DNA of 64,000 nt from Mumia flava (GCF_002797495.1 NZ_PGEZ01000001.1:124001-188000); one strand, 5' to 3'. Shown: positions 9,073-17,873, counted from the first letter of the stretch. The notes: generated by a model from the letters alone, not told the origin. Program-made: numbers and translations.

Positions 9073-9119
9073 CGTGACAGGGCGAACGCCCCCGTCACCC
9101 CAGGCTTGGAAGGACACCG

Positions 9120-11579
9120 ATGGCCCGCAGGAGCACGAGCGCACCGCCCCCGGACGACGTCGAGGAGCACATCGTCGACATCGACGTCCGCGAGGAGATG
9201 CGGTCGAGCTTCCTCGAGTACGCGTACTCGGTGATCTACTCGCGCGCGCTCCCCGACGCCCGCGACGGTCTGAAGCCCGTGCAGCGCCGGATCCTCTTCA
9301 CGATGGACGACATGAACCTGCGGCCCGACCGTGGTCACGTCAAGAGCGCGCGCGTCGTCGGCGAAGTGATGGGTCGCCTGCACCCGCACGGCGACTCCGC
9401 GATCTACGACGCGCTCGTCCGGCTGGTGCAGCCGTGGTCCCTGCGCCTGCCGTTCGTCGACGGCCACGGCAACTTCGGGTCCCCGGACGACGGCCCGGCC
9501 GCGATGCGCTACACCGAGTGCCGGATGGACTCCGCCGCGATGGCGATGACCGGGTCGATCGACGAGGACACGGTCGACTTCCGCGCGAACTACGACGGCC
9601 GCGAGACCGAGCCGGTGGTGCTCCCCGCGGCGATCCCGAACCTCCTGGTCAACGGCGCCTCCGGGATCGCGGTCGGCATGGCGACCAACATGGCGCCCCA
9701 CAACCTCGTCGAGGTCGTCTCCGCGCTGCGGCACCTGATCAAGCGACCCGACGCGTCCTTGGACGACCTGATGCGCTTCGTCCCCGGTCCGGACCTGCCG
9801 ACCGGCGGCAAGATCATCGGGCTGGAGGGCGTCCGCGACGCCTACGCCACGGGACGGGGCTCGTTCAAGATGCGCGCGACCGCCCGGATCGAGTCGGTCA
9901 CGCCGCGCCGCAAGGGCATCGTCGTCACCGAGCTCCCCTACAACGTCGGTCCGGAGAAGGTGATCGAGCGGATCAAGACCCTGGTCCAGTCGAAGAAGCT
10001 CCAGGGCATCTCCGACCTGAAGAACCTCACCGACGCCGACGGTCTCCACCTCGTGATCGAGATCAAGAACGGCTTCAACCCCGAGGCGGTCCTCGCGGCT
10101 CTGTACAAGCAGACGCCGCTCGAGGACTCCTTCGGGATCAACAACGTCGCCCTGGTCGACGGGCAGCCCCGCACGCTCGGGCTCAAGGAGCTGCTCGAGG
10201 TCTACCTCGAGCACCGCTTCGACGTCGTCCGGCGGCGCACGGAGTTCCGGCTCGGCAAGGCACGCGACCGGCTGCACCTCGTCGAGGGCCTGCTGATCGC
10301 GATCGTCGACATCGACGAGGTGATCGCACTGATCCGCTCGAGCGACGACCGGCGCCACGCGCACGGACGCCTGATGGAGGTCTTCGACCTGTCGGAGAAG
10401 CAGGCCGAGTACATTCTCGACCTGCAGCTCGGGCGCCTGACGCGGTTCAGCCAGATCGAGCTGGAGCGCGAGGCGGACGAGCTGCGCGCCACGATCACCG
10501 AGCTCGAGGGCATCCTCGCCGACCGCACGGTCCTGGCCGGGCTGGTCTCCGACGAGCTGGCCGAGGTCGCGAAGAAGTTCGGGACCGGTCGCCGTACCGT
10601 CCTGCTCGAGAGCGCCGGGCAGACGGTCTCGACGACCGCGGTGCCGCTCGAGGTGGCCGACGACCCGTGCTTCGTCCTGCTGTCCGGCACGGGCCTGATG
10701 GCGCGGACCGCCGGCGACTCGATCCCCGAGGTCGACGGCTCCCGCCACCCGCACGACGCGATCGTCGCGGCGGCGCCGGCCACGGCTCGCGGCGAGGTCG
10801 GAGCGGTCACGTCGGCGGGACGCCTCGTACGGCTGTCCGTGCTCGATCTGCCGTCGCTCCCCCCGACCGCCGCACCGCCGTCGCTGCAGGGCGGGATCCC
10901 GCTGGCCGAGATCCCGGCGCTCGCGGCCGACGAGCGGGTGCTCGCGCTCACGTCCTTCGACGCCGACGCTCCGGGACTGGCGCTCGCGACGCGCGGCGGC
11001 ACCGTGAAGCGGGTCAAGCCCGAGTTCCTGGCGAGCAAGGACGCGTGGGACGTGATCGCGCTCGACGACGGCGACGAGGTCGTCGGAGCCGCCGCGCTGC
11101 GGACCGGCGACGAGGAGCTGTGCTTCGTGACCTCCGACGCGCAGCTGCTGCGCTTCAACGCGTCGCTCGTGCGGCCGCAGGGCCGTGGCGGCGGTGGCGT
11201 CGCGGGGATCAAGCTGGGCGCGGGCGCGTCGGTGCTGTTCTTCGGCGCGTTCGAGCCGGCCGAGGATGCCGTGGTGGTCACGGTGGCCGGGTCCTCCGAC
11301 GCGCTGCCCGGCACGGAGGCGGGGTCGGTCAAGGTCACGTCGTTCGACGTCTACCCGTCGAAGGGCCGCGCCACCGGCGGCGTCCGGTGCCAGCGGCTGC
11401 TGCGCGGCGAGGACGCGCTCGTGCTGGCGTACGCCGGACGCGGGCCGGCGCTCGCGCAGGGTTCGGCCGGGATCCCCGTGGAGCTGCCGGAGCCGGACAC
11501 GCGCCGCGACGGGTCCGGTGCGCCGGCGTCGCAGCCGATCCTGCGGGTCGCGGCGCCGGTGGCGCGCCAGATCGGCTGA
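9120..11579 (+). CDS. parC: DNA topoisomerase IV subunit A (GyrA/ParC family)
   Basis: 819 residues. Catalytic tyrosine is Y131 in AAMRYTECRM; the quinolone-resistance region reads HPHGDSAIYDALVR with the usual serine and aspartate. Breakage-reunion domain about 30-480, then a beta-pinwheel C-terminal domain. The GyrA box that defines gyrase wrapping (QRRGGKG) is represented only by QGRGGGG, which favours topoisomerase IV over gyrase, together with the nearby separate ParE-like gene. It would decatenate daughter chromosomes with ParE. The stop codon lies inside a 27-base tandem repeat. Confidence 0.88.
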   Translation: MARRSTSAPPPDDVEEHIVDIDVREEMRSSFLEYAYSVIYSRALPDARDGLKPVQRRILFTMDDMNLRPDRGHVKSARVVGEVMGRLHPHGDSAIYDALVRLVQPWSLRLPFVDGHGNFGSPDDGPAAMRYTECRMDSAAMAMTGSIDEDTVDFRANYDGRETEPVVLPAAIPNLLVNGASGIAVGMATNMAPHNLVEVVSALRHLIKRPDASLDDLMRFVPGPDLPTGGKIIGLEGVRDAYATGRGSFKMRATARIESVTPRRKGIVVTELPYNVGPEKVIERIKTLVQSKKLQGISDLKNLTDADGLHLVIEIKNGFNPEAVLAALYKQTPLEDSFGINNVALVDGQPRTLGLKELLEVYLEHRFDVVRRRTEFRLGKARDRLHLVEGLLIAIVDIDEVIALIRSSDDRRHAHGRLMEVFDLSEKQAEYILDLQLGRLTRFSQIELEREADELRATITELEGILADRTVLAGLVSDELAEVAKKFGTGRRTVLLESAGQTVSTTAVPLEVADDPCFVLLSGTGLMARTAGDSIPEVDGSRHPHDAIVAAAPATARGEVGAVTSAGRLVRLSVLDLPSLPPTAAPPSLQGGIPLAEIPALAADERVLALTSFDADAPGLALATRGGTVKRVKPEFLASKDAWDVIALDDGDEVVGAAALRTGDEELCFVTSDAQLLRFNASLVRPQGRGGGGVAGIKLGAGASVLFFGAFEPAEDAVVVTVAGSSDALPGTEAGSVKVTSFDVYPSKGRATGGVRCQRLLRGEDALVLAYAGRGPALAQGSAGIPVELPEPDTRRDGSGAPASQPILRVAAPVARQIG

Positions 11580-11620
11580 GCGCCGGTCGCGCGCCAGATC
11601 GGCTGAGCGCCGGTCGCGCG
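11553..11620 (+). repeat. 27-base tandem repeat spanning the parC stop codon
   Basis: Unit 1 (11553-11579) encodes the last residues APVARQIG and the TGA. Unit 2 (11580-11606) repeats it with one base change, and a partial third copy runs to 11620. The unit length is a multiple of three and each full copy ends in TGA. Confidence 0.85.
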
Positions 11621-11625
11621 GCGAC

Positions 11626-12042
11626 TCACGATCGGTGGCCGGCCTCCTGGACGCCCCACCCGTTGCCGTCGGGGTCGTCGAAGAACACGTACGACATGAA
11701 GTCACCGCGTTCCGGGTCCGGCCCCGGCTTCGGCTCGGGGTCGCCGCGGACGAAGTGCACGATGCCGCCTGACTCGAGCCCGCGGGCCTGCAGCTCCTCG
11801 TAGGCCGCCTCGATGTCGGAGACGACGAGCCGGAGCGACCGTACGGCGCCGGTGCCGGCTCCGACGCCGACCCCGAACGTGATCGAGCACGACGACCCGG
11901 GCGGGGTCAGCTGCACGATCCGGAAGTCGTCGCTGACGTCGTGGTCGACGTCGAGCCGGAACCCGAGTCGCTCGATGTAGAACTCCTTGGCCCGGTCGAC
12001 GTCGGTGACGGGCAACGTCACCAGCTCCAGCTTCCAGTCCAT
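11626..12042 (-). CDS. VOC (glyoxalase/bleomycin resistance) family protein
   Basis: 138 residues starting MDWKLELVTLPVTDVDRAKEFY. Two beta-alpha-beta-beta-beta repeats of the vicinal oxygen chelate fold, ending YVFFDDPDGNGWGVQE, a typical metal-site segment with its late glutamine-glutamate. The substrate cannot be told. A longer frame begins at 12078, but GGAGGT sits seven bases before the ATG at 12042, which is therefore preferred. Confidence 0.85.
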   Translation of the reverse strand: MDWKLELVTLPVTDVDRAKEFYIERLGFRLDVDHDVSDDFRIVQLTPPGSSCSITFGVGVGAGTGAVRSLRLVVSDIEAAYEELQARGLESGGIVHFVRGDPEPKPGPDPERGDFMSYVFFDDPDGNGWGVQEAGHRS

Positions 12043-12167
12043 CGCAACCTCCGGGCCCTCGGCCGGCGTGACCACCACGCGGTCGGCACGAGCGTAGACC
12101 CGCTGGTCTGCACGGACTCATCGCTCCAGGTCCTTTAATCGCTGGAAGCCCGACCTCGTGCGGGCCC

Positions 12168-12173
12168 TATGCT
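12168..12173 (+). promoter_or_regulatory. -10 box of the lprG-P55 operon
   Basis: TATGCT followed by six bases and then the ATG; no ribosome binding site, so the mRNA is probably leaderless. Confidence 0.6.
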
Positions 12174-12179
12174 GTGCCC

Positions 12180-12881
12180 ATGCTTCAGCGCCTCACGCTC
12201 GCGGCGACCGCCGCTGCCCTCGTCCTCACGACCGCCGCGTGCTCCGGTGATGGTGGTGCGGACGACGACGCAGCGGCCGCGGATCCGGCCGATCGCCTGG
12301 CCGCGGCGCAGGCGGTCCTGGACGACGCGACGAGCCTGCACGTGAAGGTGTCGACCGAGAGCATCCCGTCCGGTGTCTCGGGGCTGCTGGAGGCTGACGG
12401 CGTCGGCACCCACGCCCCTGCTTTCTCCGGTGACGTCAAGGTGTCGGTCAGCGGCGTCCCCCTGAACGCCGAGGTGGTCAGCGTCGACGACACCGTCTAC
12501 GCGAAGACGGGGGTCTCCCCCTCGTTCGCACCGCTCGACCCGAAGTCGATCGGCGCACCCGACCCGGCCGACTTCATGCGGGCGGACGACGGGCTCGCGT
12601 CCCTGCTCACGAAGACCGAGAAGGTCGAGGTCGGCGACGAGAGCCGTGACGGCACCGAGGTGCTCACCACGATCACCGGCTGGGTTCCCGGCGAGGACGT
12701 CTGGAAGCTGATCCCGAGCGCACAGCGCGACACCTTCTTCGACGTGACGTACCGCCTGACCGACGACGACGTGCTCCACGACGCGACGCTCGAGGGCTAC
12801 TTCTACGCCCCGATCGAGAAGGTCACCTACACGATCGAGGTCACCGCCTCCGACGAGTCGGTCGACATCACCGCCCCCTGA
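12180..12881 (+). CDS. lprG: LprG-like lipoprotein (LppX_LprAFG family)
   Basis: 233 residues. Signal peptide (1-20) with a lipobox ending TAAC, slightly unusual in having T at -3. The mature part shows the LppX/LprG pattern: DATSLHVKVSTES, then an LEADGVG strand, VSVDDTVYAKTG, a DP-rich loop and YTIEVTASDESVDI. In mycobacteria LprG binds triacylated glycolipids in a hydrophobic pocket and works with the P55 exporter encoded next to it. The same pair occurs here with the stop and start codons overlapping (TGATG), which strongly supports the call. A GTG two codons upstream is possible. Confidence 0.85.
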   Translation: MLQRLTLAATAAALVLTTAACSGDGGADDDAAAADPADRLAAAQAVLDDATSLHVKVSTESIPSGVSGLLEADGVGTHAPAFSGDVKVSVSGVPLNAEVVSVDDTVYAKTGVSPSFAPLDPKSIGAPDPADFMRADDGLASLLTKTEKVEVGDESRDGTEVLTTITGWVPGEDVWKLIPSAQRDTFFDVTYRLTDDDVLHDATLEGYFYAPIEKVTYTIEVTASDESVDITAP

Positions 12882-14653
12882 TGACCGTGGAGGCTCCCGC
12901 ACGTCCCGACCGGGCGGCCCGGACGTTGCTCACGCTCGCCGCGGTCGCGGTCGCGTTCGCCGCGGCCGACACGTACGTCGTGGTCCTGGCGCTGCCCGAC
13001 ATGATGACCTCAGCGGGCATCGGGCTCGACGAACTGCAGCGTGCGGCGCCGATCGTGTCCGGCTTCCTGCTCGGGTACGTGGCGGTGCTGCCGCTGATCG
13101 GGCGGATCGCGGACCTGCGGGGGCGGACCCCGGTGCTGCTCGGGTCGCTGGTGATCTTCGCGTTCGGCTCGGTCGTGACGGCAGCGTCGTACGACCTGGG
13201 CTGGATGGTGGCCGGGCGGTTCCTCCAGGGGCTGGGCGGCGGTGGCCTGGTGCCGGCGACCTTGGCTCTGGTGGCCGACCTGTGGCCGCCGCACCGGCGC
13301 GGCGTCCCGCTCGGAGTGGTCGGTGCCGTCCAGGAGATCGGGGCCGTGGTCGGGCCGCTGTACGGGGCGGTGGTGCTCGCGGTCGGAGACTGGCGGGCGA
13401 TCTTCTGGCTGAACTGCGCCGTCGGGCTCGTGCTCGCGGCCGCGCTGCTGGCGATCCGCGGCGGCTCCCGGGACGGAGCGGACGACTCGTCGGACGGGCC
13501 CGCCCGTACGGGTCTCCCCGACGTGGTCGGAGGGCTGCTCGCGGTGCTCACGACCGCAAGCCTGGCGCTGGTGCTGGCGGAGCCCGCGGCGATCGCGAAC
13601 GACGTCGAGATGGGGCGGATCTTCCTCCCGGTCGTCGGGGAGTCGCGCTGGACGTCGCCGGCCGCGCTGGTCGTGTACGGGCTCGCGCTGGCGTTCGTCG
13701 TGCGCGAGCTGACGGCGCGCCGTCCGCTGGTCGCGCTTCGGACCTGGCCGGCGACGGCACGAGACGTCGACCTCGGGGGTGCGCTGCTGCTCGGGGCCGC
13801 GCTGGGCTGCGTGATCGTGTCGTTCGCGTCGGCCGACCCGGAGCAGGCTGCGGTCTCCGAGGCCGCGGTCGTCCTGCTGCCGGCGGCAGGCGTGCTGCTG
13901 GTGGGGTTCGTGTGGCGGCAGCGCCGGGCGCGCCGACCGCTCGTGCCGGGGTCGGCCGTGGGCCCGCGGCCGGCGTGGGGCGCACTGCTGACGTCGTTCC
14001 TGGTCGGGGCGGCGCTGATCGCCGCGCTGGTCGACATCCCGTTCTTCGCGCGGCTCACCGACCCCGGCTCGTCGCAGCTCGAGGCGGCGCTGGTGCTGCT
14101 GCGCTTCCTGGTGGCGGTGCCGGTCGGTGCGGTCGTCGGCGGGTGGGCGCTCCGGTTCCGGGGTCCTGCGCTGGTGACCGCGGTCGGGATGGCTGCGGCC
14201 TCGGCCTCGTTCTTCGTGATGGCGTCCTGGGAGGCCGGCGCGTTGGACCGTCTGGGCGCGACCGTGGTGCTGGTGGTCGCGGGGCTGGGCTTCGGACTGG
14301 CGCTGGCGCCGGTCAACGCCGCGCTGCTCGACGCGACCCCGACCGAGGTGCACGGCGTCGCCTCCGCGCTGGTCGTGGTCGCGCGGATGGTGGGCATGCT
14401 CGTCGGGATCTCGGTGCTCACGACGCTCGGACTCCGGGCGTACTACGACGCCGCCGCGAAGATCCCGTCCGTCGACGCCCTGTGCGGCGAGGGCGCGAAG
14501 GTCTGCGACGCGTACAACGACGCGCTGATCGACGCCGGTGTCGCCCAGCTCAGCGCCGTCTTCACCGGCGCGGCGGTCTGCGCCGCTCTGGCCGCCGTGG
14601 CTGCGGCATCGCTGCTGCGGTCCGGCCGCACGGTCTCGTCAGCCGACCTGTGA
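12881..14653 (+). CDS. P55-like MFS transporter (14 membrane segments)
   Basis: 590 residues of the DHA2/EmrB-type major facilitator superfamily. Fourteen hydrophobic segments are discernible; GRIADLRGRTPVLLG is the inter-helix 2-3 motif A. In mycobacteria the homologous P55 moves lipids or drugs across the membrane together with LprG. Overlaps the lprG-like gene by one base, so they are translated together. The C-terminal third includes an extracellular loop with two cysteines (ALCGEGAKVCDAYND). Confidence 0.88.
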   Translation: MTVEAPARPDRAARTLLTLAAVAVAFAAADTYVVVLALPDMMTSAGIGLDELQRAAPIVSGFLLGYVAVLPLIGRIADLRGRTPVLLGSLVIFAFGSVVTAASYDLGWMVAGRFLQGLGGGGLVPATLALVADLWPPHRRGVPLGVVGAVQEIGAVVGPLYGAVVLAVGDWRAIFWLNCAVGLVLAAALLAIRGGSRDGADDSSDGPARTGLPDVVGGLLAVLTTASLALVLAEPAAIANDVEMGRIFLPVVGESRWTSPAALVVYGLALAFVVRELTARRPLVALRTWPATARDVDLGGALLLGAALGCVIVSFASADPEQAAVSEAAVVLLPAAGVLLVGFVWRQRRARRPLVPGSAVGPRPAWGALLTSFLVGAALIAALVDIPFFARLTDPGSSQLEAALVLLRFLVAVPVGAVVGGWALRFRGPALVTAVGMAAASASFFVMASWEAGALDRLGATVVLVVAGLGFGLALAPVNAALLDATPTEVHGVASALVVVARMVGMLVGISVLTTLGLRAYYDAAAKIPSVDALCGEGAKVCDAYNDALIDAGVAQLSAVFTGAAVCAALAAVAAASLLRSGRTVSSADL

Positions 14654-14676
14654 GTCGGGTCCCGTCGCCGAACCGA

Positions 14677-14682
14677 TAGTTT
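14677..14682 (+). promoter_or_regulatory. -10 box of the carbonic anhydrase gene
   Basis: TAGTTT exactly six bases before the ATG; leaderless arrangement, no ribosome binding site. Confidence 0.55.
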
Positions 14683-14688
14683 CGGCCC

Positions 14689-15192
14689 ATGGCTGAGAAC
14701 TCCGACTTCGCCGACCTGCTCGATGCCAACCGCGCGTACGCCCAGGACTTCGCGCTGGGTGGTTTCGACGGTGTCGCTCGCGCCGGTGTGGCGATCGTGA
14801 CCTGCATGGACTCGCGGATCGACCCGCTCCGCATGGTCGGCCTGAGCGCCGGCGACGCGAAGATCCTGCGCAACCCCGGGGGGCGCGTGACCGACCAGGT
14901 GCTGGTCGCCCTCGTCCTGGGCACGCATCTGCTGAACGTCGACCGCGTCCTGGTCATCGAGCACACCCGCTGTGCGATGGCGAGCGCCTCGGAGCAGGAG
15001 CTGCAGGGCCGCATCGGGGCCTCGAGCGGCACAGACGCGACCTGGATGTCGCTCGGTGCGATCACCGACCAGCGCGCGGAGCTCGCCGAGTCGGTGCACA
15101 AGATCGCGTCGCACCCGCTGATCCCGGACACGGTCAAGGCCGGCGGTTTCCTCTACGACGTCGACACCGGCCTGCTCGAGCACGTGGTCTGA
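14689..15192 (+). CDS. Beta-class carbonic anhydrase
   Basis: 167 residues. Zinc ligands C39 (TCMDSRID), H92 and C95 (EHTRCAM), with the D41-R43 dyad, are intact. It interconverts carbon dioxide and bicarbonate in the cytoplasm. The short length and sequence resemble the mycobacterial Rv1284 (CanA) group. It stands alone, convergent with parE, and is followed by a repeat-rich gap. Confidence 0.93.
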   Translation: MAENSDFADLLDANRAYAQDFALGGFDGVARAGVAIVTCMDSRIDPLRMVGLSAGDAKILRNPGGRVTDQVLVALVLGTHLLNVDRVLVIEHTRCAMASASEQELQGRIGASSGTDATWMSLGAITDQRAELAESVHKIASHPLIPDTVKAGGFLYDVDTGLLEHVV

Positions 15193-15216
15193 TGCCCCGC
15201 CACCGCGCGCCGTGGT

Positions 15217-15242
15217 GGTCTCCGTAGCCGGCTACGGAGACC
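15217..15242. terminator. Perfect palindrome, likely terminator
   Basis: GGTCTCCGTAGCC followed immediately by its exact complement. It begins 25 bases after the carbonic anhydrase stop codon and is placed to end that transcript; as RNA it would form a 10-11 base-pair stem. Confidence 0.6.
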
Positions 15243-15266
15243 ATCCGGGCGGCAGTGGCTGGCTGC

Positions 15267-15302
15267 GCAGTCTGCGTAGCCAACGCAGTCTGCGTAGCCA
15301 AC
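15267..15302. repeat. 18-base tandem duplication
   Basis: GCAGTCTGCGTAGCCAAC occurs twice without a gap. The end of the second unit (CGTAGCCAACT, 15293-15303) is complementary to AGTTGGCTACG at 15358-15368. Confidence 0.85.
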
Positions 15303-15501
15303 TCGGAAGGCTGTCACTGGGCACGGGAAACCATCAGCGTCAGGTGCGGGTCTGCCCAGTTGGCTACGGAGACCGTCACGGTGCCGCGGACGGCATCCTG
15401 CGCCGTACGCGGGCCGCTGCGGTCGACGACACCAGCCCATTGCGGCGGACGACGCCGGCCGCATTACGCCGATCACGAGCCGGTACGGCGCCGGCCGGAC
15501 G

Positions 15502-17559
15502 TCAGGCGTCGATGCGGTCCATGTCGAGCTCGTACGCGCCCTGGACGATGAACTCCTTGCGCGGCGCGACCTCGTTGCCCATCAGGAGCTCGAAGACACT
15601 GCTCGCTTCCTCGGCGTCGTCGACGGTGAGGCGACGAAGCGTCCGGTGCCGCGGATCCATCGTGGTCTCCGCGAGCTGATCGGCGTCCATCTCACCGAGA
15701 CCCTTGTAGCGCTGGATCGGGTCCTTCCAGCGGAGGTTCTTCTTCGTCAGCTCGGCGAGCTTCCGCTGGAGCTCGTGGTCGGAGTAGGTGTAGACGTACT
15801 TGTCCATCCCCTTCTTGGGGTTCGTCAGCTCGATCCGGTGCAGCGGCGGGACCGCCGAGAACACCCGACCCTCCTCCACCATCGGGCGCATGTAGCGGAA
15901 GAACAGCGTCGCGAGCAGACACCGGATGTGGGCGCCGTCCGCATCCGCGTCGGCCATGAAGATCACCCGGCCGTACCGTGCCTGCTCGAGATCGAACGTG
16001 CGGCCCGACCCGGCCCCGACGACCTGGATGATCGAGGAGCACTCGGCGTTCTTCAGCATGTCGGCGACCGACGACTTCTGGACGTTGAGGATCTTGCCGC
16101 GGATCGGCAGCAGCGCCTGGTACTCAGAGGAGCGCGCCGACTTCGCCGTGCCGAGCGCGGAGTCTCCCTCGACGATGAACAGCTCCGTACGGTCGCCGTC
16201 GTTGCTGCGGCAGTCCGCGAGCTTCGCCGGGAGCGTGCTCGACTCCAGGGCGTTCTTGCGGCGCTGCGTCTCGCGCTGCTGGCGGGCCATCTCCCGGGTC
16301 CGTGCCGCGGCGACGACCTTCTCCATCAGGGCGCGGGCCTTCGGCTTCTGCGCGGTCTTCGTCGAGGTGAGGAACGTCTTGAGCTCGTCGGAGACCACCT
16401 TCGCGACGATCCGCGAGACCGGCGGAGTGCCCAGCACCTCCTTGGTCTGGCCCTCGAACTGCGGCTCGGCGAGCCGGACGGTGACGACCGCGGTCATCCC
16501 CTCCAGCACGTCGTCCTTGATCACGTCCTTGTCGCCGTTCTTCAGCAGGCGGGTCGAACGCAGCACCTCGTTGAACGTCTTGGTGAGAGCGCGCTCGAAC
16601 CCGGCGACGTGCGTCCCGCCCTTCGGCGTCGCGATGATGTTGACGAACGACCGCAGCGTCGTCTCGTAGCCGGTCCCCCACCGCAGGGCCACGTCGACCC
16701 CGAGGTCGCGCTCGACGTCGCCCGGCGTCATGTGACCCTTGTCGTCCAGGATCGGCACCGTCTCGGTGAAGTGGCCGCTGCCCTCCAGGCGCAGCACGTC
16801 GGTGACCGGCCCGTCGGACGCGAGGTAGTCGCAGAACTCCGCGATGCCGCCGTCGTGCTTGAAGCGCTCCTCCGCGGGCTCGGCGCCCCGCTCGTCGCGG
16901 ATCACGATCTCGAGGCCCGGCACCAGGAACGACGTCTGCCGCGCCCGCCCGACCAGCTCGTCGTAGCTGAACTGGGCTCCCTTGATGAAGATCTGCGGGT
17001 CCGCCCAGTAGCGCACCCGCGTGCCGGTCAGCGCCTTCTTGACCCGGCCCGCCTTGTTGAGCCCGCTCGCTGCGGTGAACGGTGCCGTCGGACCCTCGCC
17101 GCCGAACTGCCCCGGCTCGCCGCGCCGGAACGACATCTCCCACGTCGCGCCGCCCTTGTCGACCGCGACGTCGAGCCGGGCCGACAGTGCGTTGACCACC
17201 GACGCCCCCACGCCGTGAAGGCCGCCGGTCGCGACGTACGAGCCGCCGCCGAACTTCCCGCCCGCGTGAAGCTTGGTGAAGACGACCTCGACGCCCGACA
17301 GGCCGGTCTTGGTCTCGGTGTCGACCGGGATGCCGCGACCGTTGTCGCGCACCTCGACCGACCCGTCGGCGTGCAGGATCACCTCGATCGCGTCGCAGTG
17401 CCCGCCGAGCGCCTCGTCCACCGCGTTGTCGATGATCTCCCACAGGCAGTGCATCAGCCCGCGGGTGTCGGTGGATCCGATGTACATCCCCGGGCGCTTG
17501 CGGACGGCCTCGAGGCCCTCCAGCACGAGAAGGTTGCGGGCGTTGTACTCGGTGTCGAT
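15502..17559 (-). CDS. parE: DNA topoisomerase IV subunit B (GyrB/ParE family), non-standard start codon
   Basis: About 685 residues. ATPase domain: EGLEAVRKRPGMYIG, EIIDNAVDEA, DNGRGIP, GLHGVGASVVNALS. Toprim: IVEGDSALGTAKSAR and the metal-binding DADADG. C-terminus QRYKGLGEMDADQL. Partner of ParC. The conserved N-terminal arm YNARNLLV lies upstream of the first GTG (17526), and an in-frame TAG stands at 17593-17595. Between them no ATG, GTG or TTG occurs. AAGGAG (17566-17571) stands six bases before an ATC codon at 17559, which I take as the initiator. The fallback start at 17526 would cut off the arm. The promoter box at 17590-17595 allows a leader of about 24 bases. Confidence 0.85.
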   Translation of the reverse strand: MDTEYNARNLLVLEGLEAVRKRPGMYIGSTDTRGLMHCLWEIIDNAVDEALGGHCDAIEVILHADGSVEVRDNGRGIPVDTETKTGLSGVEVVFTKLHAGGKFGGGSYVATGGLHGVGASVVNALSARLDVAVDKGGATWEMSFRRGEPGQFGGEGPTAPFTAASGLNKAGRVKKALTGTRVRYWADPQIFIKGAQFSYDELVGRARQTSFLVPGLEIVIRDERGAEPAEERFKHDGGIAEFCDYLASDGPVTDVLRLEGSGHFTETVPILDDKGHMTPGDVERDLGVDVALRWGTGYETTLRSFVNIIATPKGGTHVAGFERALTKTFNEVLRSTRLLKNGDKDVIKDDVLEGMTAVVTVRLAEPQFEGQTKEVLGTPPVSRIVAKVVSDELKTFLTSTKTAQKPKARALMEKVVAAARTREMARQQRETQRRKNALESSTLPAKLADCRSNDGDRTELFIVEGDSALGTAKSARSSEYQALLPIRGKILNVQKSSVADMLKNAECSSIIQVVGAGSGRTFDLEQARYGRVIFMADADADGAHIRCLLATLFFRYMRPMVEEGRVFSAVPPLHRIELTNPKKGMDKYVYTYSDHELQRKLAELTKKNLRWKDPIQRYKGLGEMDADQLAETTMDPRHRTLRRLTVDDAEEASSVFELLMGNEVAPRKEFIVQGAYELDMDRIDA

Positions 17560-17589
17560 GACGCGCTCCTTGGTCGAGGGGACGAGCCC

Positions 17590-17595
17590 AATCTA
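17590..17595 (-). promoter_or_regulatory. -10 box of parE
   Basis: TAGATT on the minus strand. Transcription from about 17583 would give a 24-base leader containing AAGGAG, consistent with initiation at 17559. Confidence 0.5.
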
Positions 17596-17799
17596 CCGAG
17601 CGCCGCCGACGCTCCTGCGTCCCCGGCCGCCCCGGCGTCCCGGCGTGTCGCCACGTCGCGCCGTACGGGCGGGGTCGTGCCCCTCGCCGCCGGGGCCACG
17701 CCGTACGTGTCCCTCGCCACACCGCGCCGCGCGTCGTCACGATCGGTTGCCACGAGCCGGTACGGTCGAACGTGACGCCGCATCGCGAGAACGGTGTCC

Positions 17800-17826
17800 G
17801 GGAACACCAGCCCGTGATTGGATGTT
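17800..17826 (+). promoter_or_regulatory. ECF sigma (SigR/SigE/SigH-type) promoter
   Basis: GGGAAC (17800-17805), an 18-base spacer and GTT (17824-17826) match the actinobacterial ECF consensus GGGAAY-N18-GTT. The predicted leader is about 40 bases, ending in a purine-rich ribosome binding site before the GTG at 17874. Confidence 0.6.
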
Positions 17827-17873
17827 GATCCGGGTAGACGATCAAGGGCTACCACGAGAGGAAGAGGTCAGAC

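Larger units (their letters stand above)
15193..15501. other. Gene-free, repeat-rich gap between carbonic anhydrase and parE
   Basis: 309 bases without a convincing gene. It holds a perfect 26-base palindrome (15217-15242), an 18-base tandem duplication (15267-15302), and a further GGCTACGGAGACC copy (15362-15374). The heptamer CGTAGCC or its complement occurs five times between 15223 and 15368. A minus-strand frame crosses the area but its residues are just translated repeats. Confidence 0.8.
17560..17873. other. Divergent control region between parE and the DUF7455 gene
   Basis: 314 bases without a gene. It holds the parE -10 box and ribosome binding site at one end and an ECF-type promoter at the other. 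The middle is GC-rich with several CGTAC words; nothing else was recognised. Confidence 0.6.

Noticed and set aside
8153-11803. A 1216-codon plus-strand frame covering parC
   Set aside because: Begins antisense to the Pat gene and continues in a wrong frame of parC; composition is that of a shadow.
15153-15476. Minus-strand frame of 107 codons in the repeat-rich gap
   Set aside because: Its VGYADC and DGLRS repeats are only the translated DNA repeats; it overlaps the carbonic anhydrase end and has no ribosome binding site.
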